Positions 1-8,002 of a stretch of DNA of 64,000 nucleotides are shown piece after piece; position 1 is the first letter of the stretch; every line of letters begins with the position of its first letter. A program made the translations under genes and the position numbers. This DNA comes from Candidatus Eisenbacteria bacterium (GTDB lineage Bacteria > Eisenbacteria > RBG-16-71-46): assembly GCA_020847735.1 (NCBI GenBank), contig JADLBL010000020.1:494177-558176 (forward strand), written 5' to 3'. The notes under the pieces were generated by a model, which saw only the letters and a program-made list of their open reading frames with translations, was not told the DNA's origin and did not search any database.

Positions 1-99
1 ACATCGGATCCTCCCGGTCGTGGGACGACGGCGCGCGGCGACGGTGGGTGAGGGGACGGCCTTCGGATGCGGCGGTGGCGGGCGAGGCGCGCGCGGATT

Positions 100-1125
100 T
101 CACGCTCCCGACCGCCGCGACTTTTCCCGGGCCCGGGAAGGGGTCTCGCCCGTCCAGCGTTTGAAAGCCCGATGAAACGTGCTCGGGTCCGCGAAGCCCA
201 GCAGGTAGGCGATCTCGGCGATCGCGATGTCGGGCTGCTCGAGGTAGAGCTGTGCGGTGGCCCTTCTCACCTGGTCGGCGAGGGTGATGTACGAGCAGCC
301 GAGCTCGCCCAGCCGCCGCTGCAGGCTTCGCGGGCTCATTCCCAGCTCCCGTGCGACGGCCTCGAGCGAGGCCCGGTCGCCGCGAAGGCGGGCGCCGATG
401 GCCTGCCTCGTGCGCTCCACCAGCGCCGGGCCCCTCGGCAGGTCGCGCAGCAACCGGTCGGCGTGCTCGCTCAGCACCTGCAGCACGCCGGGATGGGCGT
501 GGGCCGTCGGGGTGTCCCAGGCTGCGCGGCCGATCTCGATCCGGCAGCGCCGCGCCTCGAACTCGACCGTGCAGCCGAAGATTCGCCGGTGCTCGCGGGG
601 GTCGGCGGGCGCCGGGTGGACGAACGTCACGCGGAGGAGCGGAACCGGCGCCTCGGTGGCCGCGCGCACGTGCAGGACGAAGGCGGCGAAGCAGTACTCG
701 GCGAACGCGCGCGCGACCGGGCCGGCGCCGCCCTCCTCGACGATGTCGAGCGTGACCGGGTCGCCCGACTCGTCGATCGGCAGCCGGATGGCCGTGTTGA
801 TGAGGTGGAAATAACGCGCGGCGAAGCGGAACGCCTCGCCGACGGTGGCGGCGTTCGCGGCCATGAAGTCGATGACCTTGTAGGCGCCGAGCGGGCACGC
901 CTCGGCGGCGTGCAGCGAGAGCACCGGATCGCGGGAGAGCTCGTAGGCCTTCTCCCACAGCCGGCCCACGACGGCCGCGTCGAGCCGGGCGTCCGGATCG
1001 TCCAGCTGCTCGCGGGGGACACCGGCGGCGCGCAGCAGTTCGGCCGCATCGAGGCCCAGCCCCTCGCAGGCGCCGACCATCGCGCGGCTCGAAACCGTGA
1101 GCACCGTTCCGGTTCGCGTCCACAT
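100..1125 (-). CDS. AraC-family transcriptional regulator (OruR/ArgR-like architecture)
   Basis: DNA-binding transcription regulator. The roughly 340-residue protein has a long N-terminal ligand-binding-type region of the kind called arabinose-binding domain of AraC regulators (the VLSLHAAEACPLGAYKVIDF stretch is typical). It ends in a two-helix-turn-helix AraC domain with SLEAVARELGMSPRSLQRRL as the first HTH and the classic second-HTH signature IAYLLGFADPSTFHRAFKRW followed by TGETPS. An upstream TTG at 1167 would add 14 residues, but the ATG at 1125 is the better start because the conserved region begins right after it; no strong Shine-Dalgarno is visible for either. It is divergent from the outer-membrane gene at 1293, with 167 bp between them that could hold a shared regulatory region. 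The effector is unknown. Confidence 0.85.
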   Translation of the reverse strand: MWTRTGTVLTVSSRAMVGACEGLGLDAAELLRAAGVPREQLDDPDARLDAAVVGRLWEKAYELSRDPVLSLHAAEACPLGAYKVIDFMAANAATVGEAFRFAARYFHLINTAIRLPIDESGDPVTLDIVEEGGAGPVARAFAEYCFAAFVLHVRAATEAPVPLLRVTFVHPAPADPREHRRIFGCTVEFEARRCRIEIGRAAWDTPTAHAHPGVLQVLSEHADRLLRDLPRGPALVERTRQAIGARLRGDRASLEAVARELGMSPRSLQRRLGELGCSYITLADQVRRATAQLYLEQPDIAIAEIAYLLGFADPSTFHRAFKRWTGETPSRAREKSRRSGA

Positions 1126-1292
1126 GCGGGTGCAGGCTACCGCAGGCGAAGGCGATCTGGCGTGCAAAGCACGAACTCTGGCGTCCGCGGCCCGTCCCCG
1201 CCCCCGTGCCGCTCCGTAATCCGGCCAGGCACACGCGCGACGGGCGCGGGCCGCCGGGGCGCCGTCCCGGCCGCTGCGGAAGGAGGGACGTC

Positions 1293-2096
1293 ATGAAGCG
1301 AGCGACGCTGTATCTGGCCGCCCTGCTGGGGCTCGTTCCCACGCTGGCACTGGCGCATGGCGAGAACGGTCATGCCGCGGATCCCAACCTGCACGTGGAT
1401 CCGGGTCTGAAGGATTGCTCCGTGGACTTCGCGCCCGGGTTGACGCAGGTCGCGTTCCGGCGCTTCGCCCGGGAGTTCGGTTCGGCGTCGGCGTTCACGC
1501 TCATGGCGCCGCCGACGACGCTCGGCCGCGGGCACGTCGCGTTCGCCCTCGACGTCACCTCGTTCTCGGTCGAGGAAAAGGCGGACGCGTGGAACGACAC
1601 GTTCTCGCACCCGGACGACCGTCACGAGCTCGGCTCGCGCAGGCAGTTTCCCAAGCTCCGCCTGCGCGCAGGGCTGTCCGACCGGGCGGACCTCGGCGTC
1701 TTCTACACGGCGAACCCCAACGCCAACTATGGCTGGTTCGGCATCGAAGGCCGCTACGCGCTGTGGCGGCAGGATGGGACGACGCCGGTGAGCGTGGTGG
1801 CGCGCGGCGCATGGACGAAGACGCTTTATGTGGACGACATAGACCTGCAGGCCGCCACCGGAGACCTCGAGGCGGGTCGGACGTTCTGGAACGTGTTCAC
1901 GCCCTACGCCGGCGTCGGCACCACCGTCGTCGTGGTGCGCGAGACGACCGATTCGGTGGACCTGCATTCCGAGACGCTGCAGATCCCGCACGTCCTCGGG
2001 GGCGCCGAGCTGCGGTGGTGGCGCTTCTCGCTCGGCGGCGAAGTGCGCGCTTCGGCGCTCACGACCTTCGAAGTGCAGCTGGCGACGATCTTCTGA
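1293..2096 (+). CDS. Putative outer-membrane beta-barrel protein with signal peptide
   Basis: The start is the ATG preceded by a good Shine-Dalgarno (GGAGGG) about 6 bases upstream; an upstream in-frame ATG at 1206 has no such site. The first 21 residues form a clear signal peptide (MKR, then a hydrophobic run, ending in ALA before HG). The mature part of about 245 residues alternates polar and hydrophobic residues, is rich in aromatic residues and glycine, and ends in phenylalanine (ATIF), all typical of a small outer-membrane barrel. The local pattern of a model/curve-fit transporter-like barrel is present (LRLRAGLSDRADLGVFYT), but I do not recognise a named family. The substrate is unknown. 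Its neighbour is a divergent AraC-type regulator that may control it. Confidence 0.6.
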   Translation: MKRATLYLAALLGLVPTLALAHGENGHAADPNLHVDPGLKDCSVDFAPGLTQVAFRRFAREFGSASAFTLMAPPTTLGRGHVAFALDVTSFSVEEKADAWNDTFSHPDDRHELGSRRQFPKLRLRAGLSDRADLGVFYTANPNANYGWFGIEGRYALWRQDGTTPVSVVARGAWTKTLYVDDIDLQAATGDLEAGRTFWNVFTPYAGVGTTVVVVRETTDSVDLHSETLQIPHVLGGAELRWWRFSLGGEVRASALTTFEVQLATIF

Positions 2097-2260
2097 TCGG
2101 ATCCCGGCGGGGTCCGAAGCCCGTGGACACCGGCCCGCCCCGTCGCCCGCCTCGCGGCGGCGACCGGCGCGGGCCGCAGGTCGTGCGAAATGCCATGTGC
2201 GAGCGCGATGCGGTGCGAAATCCCGGACGCGACCGTGAAGTGTTTGTCACCCGGGCGGGA

Positions 2261-2291
2261 TTGACACCGCACACGCGCCGGCGCTTGATAC
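2261..2291 (+). promoter_or_regulatory. Predicted sigma-70-type promoter for the kelch gene
   Basis: TTGACA at 2261-2266 matches the -35 consensus exactly. TGATAC at 2286-2291 (or TTGATA one base earlier) is a fair -10 box, giving an 18-19 bp spacer. It lies about 70 bp in front of the TTG start of the kelch protein, in an intergenic stretch of 265 bp that shows nothing else. Confidence 0.5.
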
Positions 2292-2361
2292 GCTTCGATG
2301 CGCGCCTCAGCCCGAGTTCCGGCGCCATCCTCCCATCCGACCGTCACCCGAAAGGTCGAGC

Positions 2362-3924
2362 TTGAAACCGTCCGGTCCGCTTCGCCCGCTCGCCGCGCTG
2401 GTCCTGATGTTCGTCGCTCTCGCCCCCGGACCCGCCTTCGCCCAGACGGATCCGCGGCCGAGCCCGCGCGACAACCACACGGCGATCTACGACCCGGTGC
2501 GCGACCGGATGATCGTGTTCGGCGGCTGGAACGGCGTCACGAACTTCGGCGACGCGTGGGCGCTGTCGCTCTCGGGCACGCCCACCTGGACGCCGCTCTC
2601 GCCGGCGGGCACGCCACCCGCGGGCCGCCGGTGGCACAGCGCCGTGTACGATTCGCTGCGCGACCGCATGCTGGTCTTTGGCGGCTTCACCGGCGATCTG
2701 TACGTCAACGACGTCTGGGCCCTGTCGCTCGCCGGCACTCCCGAGTGGACCGAACTGACCCCCACCGGAACGCCGCCGAGCCCGCGCTATCGCCAGAGCG
2801 CCATCTACGACCCGGTGCGCGATCGGCTGGTGATCTTCGGCGGCTGGTTCTCGGGCGACGGCTACAACGACGTCTGGGCCCTGTCGCTCGCGGGCACCCC
2901 GCAGTGGCAGGAACTCACGCCCGCCGGACCGCTGCCGAGCCCGCGCATCTCGCACAGCGCCATCTTCGATCCGATCCGCGACCGCATGCTCGTCTTTGGC
3001 GGCGTGGACGACAGCCTGCTGAACGAAACCTGGGCGCTGTCCATGGACAACCCGGCCTGGACGGAACTCTCGCCCGCGGGGGAGCGGCCCCTGCCGCGCT
3101 ACATCCACAGCGCGGTCTACGACCCGGTGCGCGACCGCATGGTGATCTACGGCGGGTACGACGTCGCCCTTTACGGCGAGGACGCGTGGGCGCTCTCGCT
3201 CGCGGACTCCGGCTCCTGGAGCGAACTCGCGCCGGCCGGGTCGCTGCCTCCCGGCCGCCAGGGACACGGCGCGATTTACGATCCGCTTCGGGACCGCATG
3301 GTCGTCTTCGGCGGCTTCGGCGCCCCCGGCTTTCTCGACGACACCTGGTCGCTGTCGCTCGGCGACCCCACGGCGTGGACGCCGATGTTCCCCTCCGCGC
3401 TGCTGACGCTGACCGTGAACGCCGAGCACGGCACCGTGACGGAGGATCCGCTGCCGGCCGGGGGCGGGTTCGCCTACGGCACGGCCGTCCACCTGACCGC
3501 GGTCCCCGACGCCGGATACCACTTCGTGGACTTCAGCGGCGCGATCGCCGCGACGACCGACACCGCCACCGTGGTCCTGGTCAGCGACGAGACGGTGACC
3601 GCCAGCTTCGCGCCCACGCTCGCGGTGGACGGAAACGCGCTGCCGGCCGCGACGCTCCTGCAGCCGGCGCGACCGAATCCGTTCCACGGCACCGCGACGC
3701 TGGACTTCAGCCTCGTGCGTGGCGGGCCCGTGGACCTTTCGGTGTTCGCGGTGGATGGCCGGCACGTGCGCACGCTGGACCACGAGGCGCTGGCCGCCGG
3801 CGAGTACCGGGAGCGCTGGGACGGTCGCGACGACGACGGGAACCCGCTGGCTTCCGGCGTCTACTACGCGCGGCTCGAGACCGAGGACGGCCCGCTCACG
3901 CGGATCATCACCTACCTGCGGTGA
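2362..3924 (+). CDS. Secreted kelch-repeat protein with FlgD-like C-terminal sorting-type domain
   Basis: A 520-residue exported protein. It starts at TTG with an AAAGG ribosome site about 8 bases upstream; the next ATG lies inside the signal peptide, so TTG is preferred. A signal peptide (about residues 1-27, ending AFA-QT) is followed by six kelch-like repeats (about residues 34-333), each with the pattern H-x-A-x-Y-D-P-x-R-D-R-M-x-V-F-G-G and D-x-W-A-L-S-L. This predicts a six-bladed beta-propeller. Residues about 350-420 form a divergent InlB B-repeat-type domain (GTAVHLTAVPDAGYHF). The last 85 residues are a FlgD-like Ig domain beginning at PARPNPF and carrying WDGRDDDGNPLASGVYYARL, the architecture FCB-group bacteria use as a C-terminal export or sorting signal. 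The ligand of the propeller is unknown. It has no apparent operon partner. Confidence 0.85.
   Translation: MKPSGPLRPLAALVLMFVALAPGPAFAQTDPRPSPRDNHTAIYDPVRDRMIVFGGWNGVTNFGDAWALSLSGTPTWTPLSPAGTPPAGRRWHSAVYDSLRDRMLVFGGFTGDLYVNDVWALSLAGTPEWTELTPTGTPPSPRYRQSAIYDPVRDRLVIFGGWFSGDGYNDVWALSLAGTPQWQELTPAGPLPSPRISHSAIFDPIRDRMLVFGGVDDSLLNETWALSMDNPAWTELSPAGERPLPRYIHSAVYDPVRDRMVIYGGYDVALYGEDAWALSLADSGSWSELAPAGSLPPGRQGHGAIYDPLRDRMVVFGGFGAPGFLDDTWSLSLGDPTAWTPMFPSALLTLTVNAEHGTVTEDPLPAGGGFAYGTAVHLTAVPDAGYHFVDFSGAIAATTDTATVVLVSDETVTASFAPTLAVDGNALPAATLLQPARPNPFHGTATLDFSLVRGGPVDLSVFAVDGRHVRTLDHEALAAGEYRERWDGRDDDGNPLASGVYYARLETEDGPLTRIITYLR
2461..3360 (+). repeat. Six tandem kelch-coding repeats (about 150 bp unit)
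   Basis: Six in-frame copies of a unit of roughly 147-156 bp. Some segments are near-identical at DNA level; for example the run coding for DVWALSLAG occurs almost unchanged near 2711 and 2870, and the YDPVRDRM segment recurs near 2488, 2809 and 3121. This suggests expansion by duplication, and the array is a likely site of copy-number change. Confidence 0.8.
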
Positions 3925-4009
3925 GGCGGTCAGGGCCCGGAACGTGGTAGTGGTTGGCACCTCCCACGTCCCATTCGTTCCGGTCCCTTCGCCCGACCCG
4001 AGGTCGCCC

Positions 4010-4459
4010 GTGAAGAAGCGCCCGCCGCACGACGGCGTCTACGCCCGCATCGGCCCCTCGCGCGTTCACGGCGTCGGCGTCATCGCCATTCGCGATATTC
4101 CGGCCGGGACGCTCGTTTTTCGGGGTGAGAACGAGCGCGTCGCATGGGTCTCACGCGCGGCCGTGCGGCGCCTGCCGCCCGCGACGCGCGCCCTGTACGA
4201 GGACTTCGGCATGATCTGGGGCGGGCGCATCGGCGTGCCCCCGAGCCTCAACAACCTGTCCGTGGGCTGGTACGTGAACCATTCCACGCGGCCGAACGTC
4301 GAGGCCGGTGAGGACGCCCGCTTCCGCGCGCTTCGCCGGATTCGCAGGGGCGAGGAACTGACCGCCGACTACCGGACGTTCGTGGACGAGCCGCTGGCGT
4401 TTCGCGCCCGAGGAGCGCGGAGGAAGAAGCGCGCGCCAGCCGGCAGGCGCGAGACGTAG
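4010..4459 (+). CDS. Small SET-domain protein (putative lysine methyltransferase), copy 1
   Basis: A 149-residue protein made almost entirely of one SET domain. The GTG start has a GAGGTCG ribosome site just upstream; the frame stays open further upstream, but that part overlaps the kelch gene. Visible motifs are RIGPSRVHGVGVIAIRDIPA (the S-adenosylmethionine-binding G-x-G strand), VNHSTRPNVE (the NHS-x-x-PN pseudoknot motif) and GEELTADY (the C-terminal strand with the conserved tyrosine). No pre-SET or post-SET cysteines are present. SET enzymes transfer a methyl group from S-adenosylmethionine to lysine; the substrate here is unknown. The basic tail (RRKKRAPAGRR) could bind nucleic acid. 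A second SET gene follows on the same strand. Confidence 0.8.
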   Translation: MKKRPPHDGVYARIGPSRVHGVGVIAIRDIPAGTLVFRGENERVAWVSRAAVRRLPPATRALYEDFGMIWGGRIGVPPSLNNLSVGWYVNHSTRPNVEAGEDARFRALRRIRRGEELTADYRTFVDEPLAFRARGARRKKRAPAGRRET

Positions 4460-4619
4460 CCTTCGCCGCCTCGTCCGCCCGAAGCGGCGGCATTCGGTTC
4501 ATGCTTCGAGTGGTCTCGCGCGCATTCTTTGCTTGATGTCGGGGCGCGTTGCCACGAAAGTGCGCGTGGTCGGCATCGTCCCGCGCGAGTCGACCCTCGG
4601 ACGCGGGACTTCACGCAGG

Positions 4620-5171
4620 ATGGATCCGCACGCACGGAGGCGTCCCTTGGCCGAGGCCTATCCGAAGCTGCTGTCGCTGCCGCGTCACGCCCACCCTTCC
4701 GCAACGCTGCTGCGCACCGGCGCCGATCTCGTCGGCATCCAGGTGCAGGATCGTCACCGCCGCCTCGTCGCCGTCGGCGACATCGCCCGCGGAACGCTCG
4801 TCTTCCGGCTCGAGGGCCGTGAAAGCCCGAAGCCGACGCGGTACTCCGTGCAGGTGGGCCCGGGGCTTCATCTCGACCCCGACTTCGGCAGGGACGAGTT
4901 CGAGATGGTGCAGAAGTACTTCTGGCGCTACCTGGACCACGCCTGCGAGCCGACCGTGCGGATCATCGGCCGCGACGTGATCGCGCTGCGCGACATCGCC
5001 GAGGACGAGGGCGTGACCTTTCACTACTGCACCACCGAGTACGACATGGCGACACCCTTCGACTGCCGGTGCGGGAGCGATCACTGCATGGGCAGGATCC
5101 GCGGCGCGTGTCACCTGACGCCGGTCCAGCGCCGCCGGCTGGCGAAGTGGATGGCCGACTACCTGAAGTAG
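4620..5171 (+). CDS. SET-domain protein with post-SET cysteine motif, copy 2
   Basis: A 183-residue protein from the ATG at 4620; the frame is open back to an ATG at 4536, so the start is uncertain and neither has a clear ribosome site. The SET core is diverged from the preceding gene: DLVGIQVQDRHRRLVAVGDI, then YLDHACEPTVRI in place of NHSCxPN, then GVTFHYCTTEYDM. Unlike copy 1 it has a post-SET-like cysteine cluster, FDCRCGSDHC, in which C-x-C-x4-C together with an earlier cysteine can bind zinc beside the active site as in eukaryotic-type enzymes. Predicted activity is S-adenosylmethionine-dependent protein methylation; the target is unknown. The pair may act on one substrate or be a diverged duplication. 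Confidence 0.75.
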   Translation: MDPHARRRPLAEAYPKLLSLPRHAHPSATLLRTGADLVGIQVQDRHRRLVAVGDIARGTLVFRLEGRESPKPTRYSVQVGPGLHLDPDFGRDEFEMVQKYFWRYLDHACEPTVRIIGRDVIALRDIAEDEGVTFHYCTTEYDMATPFDCRCGSDHCMGRIRGACHLTPVQRRRLAKWMADYLK

Positions 5172-5182
5172 TGGAGAAGGGC

Positions 5183-5222
5183 CGCGGCGACCCGCCGGGG
5201 TGAACCTCGGAGGGTCGCCGCG
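5183..5222. terminator. Inverted repeat between convergent genes, probable bidirectional terminator
   Basis: A perfect 11-bp inverted repeat (CGCGGCGACCC at 5183-5193 and its complement at 5212-5222) with an 18-base loop that can itself pair partly. It sits between the end of the second SET gene (+) and the end of the cupin gene (-). No T-run follows, so if it terminates transcription it is not a textbook intrinsic terminator. Confidence 0.5.
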
Positions 5223-5309
5223 CGCTCGAGAGAGGGCGATCGTGAATGCGGCCGGAGTCCGTGCCCGGCGTGTGCCCGGCCCTGCTGCCCGAGGTTTGCG
5301 CCCCGCCGC

Positions 5310-5654
5310 TCAGGACTTCCGGACGATATCCACCGAAACCTCCACCGCCGTCTGCGTTCCCCGGTTCTCGAGCCAGTGCAGGGTGTTCCGGTCCTCGGGC
5401 CATCCTAGGCCCGGCCCATACTCGGTCGCGACGCCATTGCGGTGATCGGTGATCGTGCCCTGCAGGATGTAGACTGTGCCCGGCCTGCCCCTGTGGTCGT
5501 GAAGCGGGCCGAAGACCGCACCCGGCTCCATCGTGACCAGTCGCATTCGCAGCTCGCGGCCCTCCATGCCCTCGATCTCGGGGCCGAGGTCAATCGCCGC
5601 CAACAGCTTCACCGTGACGCCGCGGGAATCCGGCACCTTCCGCTCTTCGCTCAT
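5310..5654 (-). CDS. Cupin-domain protein
   Basis: A small single-domain cupin of about 114 residues. The ATG at 5654 is chosen because a GGGAG ribosome site lies about 7 bases upstream; a longer frame starting at 5741 lacks support. The cupin motif is visible as PGAVFGPLHDHRGRPGTVYI (motif 1, with the H-x-H metal ligands) and GPGLGWPEDRNTLHWLEN (motif 2 with its histidine). Such proteins are either metal-dependent small-molecule enzymes or sensors; the sequence does not say which. It is convergent with the SET gene and shares the inverted repeat between them. Confidence 0.8.
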   Translation of the reverse strand: MSEERKVPDSRGVTVKLLAAIDLGPEIEGMEGRELRMRLVTMEPGAVFGPLHDHRGRPGTVYILQGTITDHRNGVATEYGPGLGWPEDRNTLHWLENRGTQTAVEVSVDIVRKS

Positions 5655-5946
5655 CGAGTTTCTCCCGTCGCAGGGCTGCCGCCCGCTGAAGTGCGCAGGT
5701 CGCGCGCGGCCGATCCGCGTGCTCACGACCTCGGCGTGCACGCTTCATGGACGCGGCGGCCGCGCGTTACGCGCCGCACGATAACCGGTGGCTGACGCGC
5801 TGTCAGGGCATCCACCGTTGCCCCCGGTGTCGGTTGCCCGCCCACCGCTGCCGTCCCCTTGCGTGCGCGCTCAAGCGCGGTCACGACGCGTTCGATAACC
5901 ACCCCGCGAAGCCGGGCCCAGCCTGCCCGGTTCCCCAGGGGGTTTC

Positions 5947-6414
5947 ATGCTCCGGTTCCTGCGGTTCCGCGTCCTGCTGGCCGTCGCCCTGATCCTGTTC
6001 GCGATGGCCGCCGTGCATCAGGCCATGCACACCACGCAAGGCGTGAAGGGTGCGCTCGAGGACGGGCCCCTCGCGTCGGCGGACTTCCGCGCCCCGATCG
6101 TGGACGTCGAGACCCTCCTGTTTTCGCCGGCTCCGCTCTCGATGGAAGATCGAACGCGGCTCGCCGGGGCGATCGACGCGATGCGCCGCGAGCTCGAGGC
6201 GCGCGGTGGGACGAATCTGGCGAAGTACAGCGCGCGCGAGCTCGGGACGCTGGCGGGCATGAGCCGCGGACTCGGCAGGCTCGAGGGCGACCCCCTCGAT
6301 CGCGTCCGGCAGAACTGGATGCGCATCCGCTCGAACACCTTCGACGACGCGTGGTGGTACCGCTTCAGCGAATCCGACCCGCCCGTGCCGCGCGAGGAGC
6401 CTCCGACGAAGTAG
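5947..6414 (+). CDS. Hypothetical protein with N-terminal membrane anchor or signal peptide
   Basis: A 155-residue protein with a ribosome site (GGGGG) 5-9 bases before the ATG. The N-terminus, FRVLLAVALILFAMAAVHQA, is a hydrophobic helix after two arginines: either an uncleaved anchor or a signal peptide. The remainder is charged and predicted mostly helical, with no recognisable motif. I cannot assign a family. It is the last ordinary-looking gene before the lower-GC accessory segment. Confidence 0.55.
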   Translation: MLRFLRFRVLLAVALILFAMAAVHQAMHTTQGVKGALEDGPLASADFRAPIVDVETLLFSPAPLSMEDRTRLAGAIDAMRRELEARGGTNLAKYSARELGTLAGMSRGLGRLEGDPLDRVRQNWMRIRSNTFDDAWWYRFSESDPPVPREEPPTK

Positions 6415-6880
6415 CAGGCGAGGTGGAGCGAGCGCACGCGCAGGCCGAATCGCGAGGGGTGGAGCTGCGGGTGCGCGTTGATGCGACCGGGTGTGGCGTC
6501 CCCCACCGTACCTACTTGGAACCATCTGCGGGATTGGCTGCGCGAGATGGACGGCGTGCGGGCCGTATTGACGGGCGAAGCGGCCTGACGCGCGATCTGC
6601 GGGCGCGAGGGCGCGACGTGGACACTCCCACGCAAGCTTCGCACCAGCGCGAGCCGGGGTGGCGGGGGCGTCGAGCCGCCGCAGGCGGCTCCAGCGGGGC
6701 GGGGGGGCGCAGGCGCGTCGTCGCCCCTCGGACGCGGCTGTGCAGTGCCGCGGACCTCGTCTCCGCGTGGTTCGGCGGCTCTTGCGGTTATCCTGCGCGC
6801 GGACCCCGCCGATGCAGCTGGCTTGCGCGCCAGCATAGCTCCGCTGCAAGCGGCGGCGATTGTCGGAGGAACCGGCTGCC
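6415..6880. other. Gene-free 465-bp stretch at the left edge of the accessory segment
   Basis: I see no credible gene here. It holds a perfect 8-bp hairpin with a GCA loop (GAGCCGCC 6673-6680 with GGCGGCTC 6684-6691), which could end transcription from the left, and the 10-base copy of the tRNA-Glu 3' end listed separately. A Shine-Dalgarno GGAGGA at 6865-6870 belongs to the next gene. No convincing promoter is visible. Confidence 0.5.
6494..6503. repeat. 10-base direct copy of the tRNA-Glu 3' end (possible left attachment remnant)
   Basis: TGGCGTCCCC here is identical to the complement of the last 10 bases of the tRNA-Glu gene at 11243-11252, in the same orientation relative to the element. 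If real, it would mark the outer end of an integrated element of about 4.75 kb. The match does not extend on either side, and a 10-mer this GC-rich can occur by chance. Confidence 0.25.
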
Positions 6881-7717
6881 ATGGCTCGACGTGTTGCGCA
6901 CGAACGAGAAGACAGGGTGCTCTCGGAGTTATGCGACTGCTTGGCGCTCCGTGAGGGCGTCGCGGTGACCGTAACTGACCGGCCGGACAGGGCGCCTGGC
7001 GCGAATGGCGGCTGCGACGCCATCATCCAGCGTGGGGTGAGTTCGGAGGCGGTAGAGATCACGCGGCTCTATGCCGCTCCTCAGCACCCGCGCACCGTGA
7101 GGCTGCTGGAGCAGATCAGGCCCGTGATTGCCGCGAGGGTGGTCGCTGCGTATCCGAGTTCGATCGTCATGATCGGCGTCCCGGCCGAGGACTTCAAACC
7201 GGGATTGGACTGGCAGGCGCTCGCTCAGTCTGTTGCCGATGCCGCGATCGCTGCGCTGCGGGACCTCTCGCCGCGTGAGCAACTGCCCGTGACGGTTGCG
7301 GGCTTGCCGACTCAATCGCTTGTTCGGGTGCTCTTGCAGGGCGCGCCCGAGGGATTCTGCGCCGTGAATCCGGTTGTTTGGGGCCGGGACCCGGAAGACC
7401 TGACCGTCGACGACCTCTGCAGGGCATTGGCCGACAAGCGAGCGTCGATGCGTTGTTACCAGCAGGCGGGGCTGCGGACCATCCTGCTCTTGGATTGCGA
7501 GCACTTCCCTTGGCCGCCCCACGTGTCTGGGCTCTTCGGTCGCGCCATCGAGCTCGAGGATCCGAGCGCATTCGACGAGGTCTACGCTGTTCTCTCGGCC
7601 CACAGTCCATCGTTCGTTATCCCGCTCAAGTTGGGCTCGGTCGCCCCGGTCGGCCAGCCAGAACTTGGCGATTTCATCGGGCTCCGAGCTGCGGTCGCGC
7701 GGCTGCACCAGTACTAG
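6881..7717 (+). CDS. Hypothetical protein, possibly nuclease-like
   Basis: A 278-residue protein. The ATG at 6881 is chosen because GGAGGA lies 10 bases upstream; an in-frame TTG at 6860 is less likely. No signal peptide or membrane segment. The N-terminal part, VAVTVTDRPDRAPGANGGCD then AIIQRGVSSEAVEITRL, resembles a family of uncharacterised proteins with DRPD...D(13-14 residues)E-x-T in which the acidic residues are spaced as in PD-(D/E)xK-type nucleases; the usual lysine is not evident. The rest contains IVMIGVP, TILLLDCEHF and PSFVIPLKLG, which look like core beta strands. Function unknown. It lies in the accessory segment upstream of the AbiE pair. Confidence 0.5.
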   Translation: MARRVAHEREDRVLSELCDCLALREGVAVTVTDRPDRAPGANGGCDAIIQRGVSSEAVEITRLYAAPQHPRTVRLLEQIRPVIAARVVAAYPSSIVMIGVPAEDFKPGLDWQALAQSVADAAIAALRDLSPREQLPVTVAGLPTQSLVRVLLQGAPEGFCAVNPVVWGRDPEDLTVDDLCRALADKRASMRCYQQAGLRTILLLDCEHFPWPPHVSGLFGRAIELEDPSAFDEVYAVLSAHSPSFVIPLKLGSVAPVGQPELGDFIGLRAAVARLHQY

Positions 7718-7758
7718 CCACCCTCTGCGAGGGCACTCGGGCCGCTTGCACCTGTTCG

Positions 7759-7788
7759 CTTGAACTGGCCGTTCTCTGCCAGTTCAGG
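7759..7788. terminator. Stable hairpin downstream of the hypothetical gene
   Basis: TGAACTGGC (7761-7769) and GCCAGTTCA (7778-7786) form a perfect 9-bp stem, extendable to 11 bp with one G-T pair, around an 8-base loop. It lies 41 bases after the stop of the 278-residue protein and about 200 bases before abiEi. No T-run follows. It could be a terminator or an operator. Confidence 0.4.
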
Positions 7789-7943
7789 AGTTTGAGTGCG
7801 AGTCTGTCTATCGCATGGCCTCGCTACGACTCCATGCGTAAGGCAGCGAATCGCATGGCTTGCCCCGCCCCCGTCGGCCCCCGGCCAGCGTGTTGCTCGA
7901 TCTGGGCGGCGATGTCGGTCCGGCCACCGAAACCCCCTTTTCA

Positions 7944-8002
7944 GTTGACGACAAACCGTCATCCGGGGCAAAGTTGGCCCCGTATGGCGACGAAACGTCA
8001 AC
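7944..8002 (+). promoter_or_regulatory. Nested inverted repeats around the abiEi start, candidate autoregulatory operator
   Basis: GTTGACG at 7944-7950 has its exact complement CGTCAAC at 7996-8002, flanking the abiEi ATG. Inside lie a second half-site CGTCA (7957-7961), which pairs with the first repeat, and a GGGGC/GCCCC hairpin (7965-7969/7977-7981). AbiEi proteins studied elsewhere repress their own promoter by binding inverted repeats, so this is a plausible binding region; no clear -10 box is visible. Confidence 0.4.

Noticed and set aside
67..1296. A plus-strand frame of 409 codons at the window start
   Set aside because: It lies opposite the AraC-type regulator, which has a clear double HTH; the plus-strand translation is low-complexity and motif-free.
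2461..3360. Evenly spaced repeats as a possible CRISPR-like or minisatellite array
   Set aside because: The period is about 150 bp, in frame, and encodes kelch blades; no short identical repeats with unique spacers occur, and no cas genes are present in the window.
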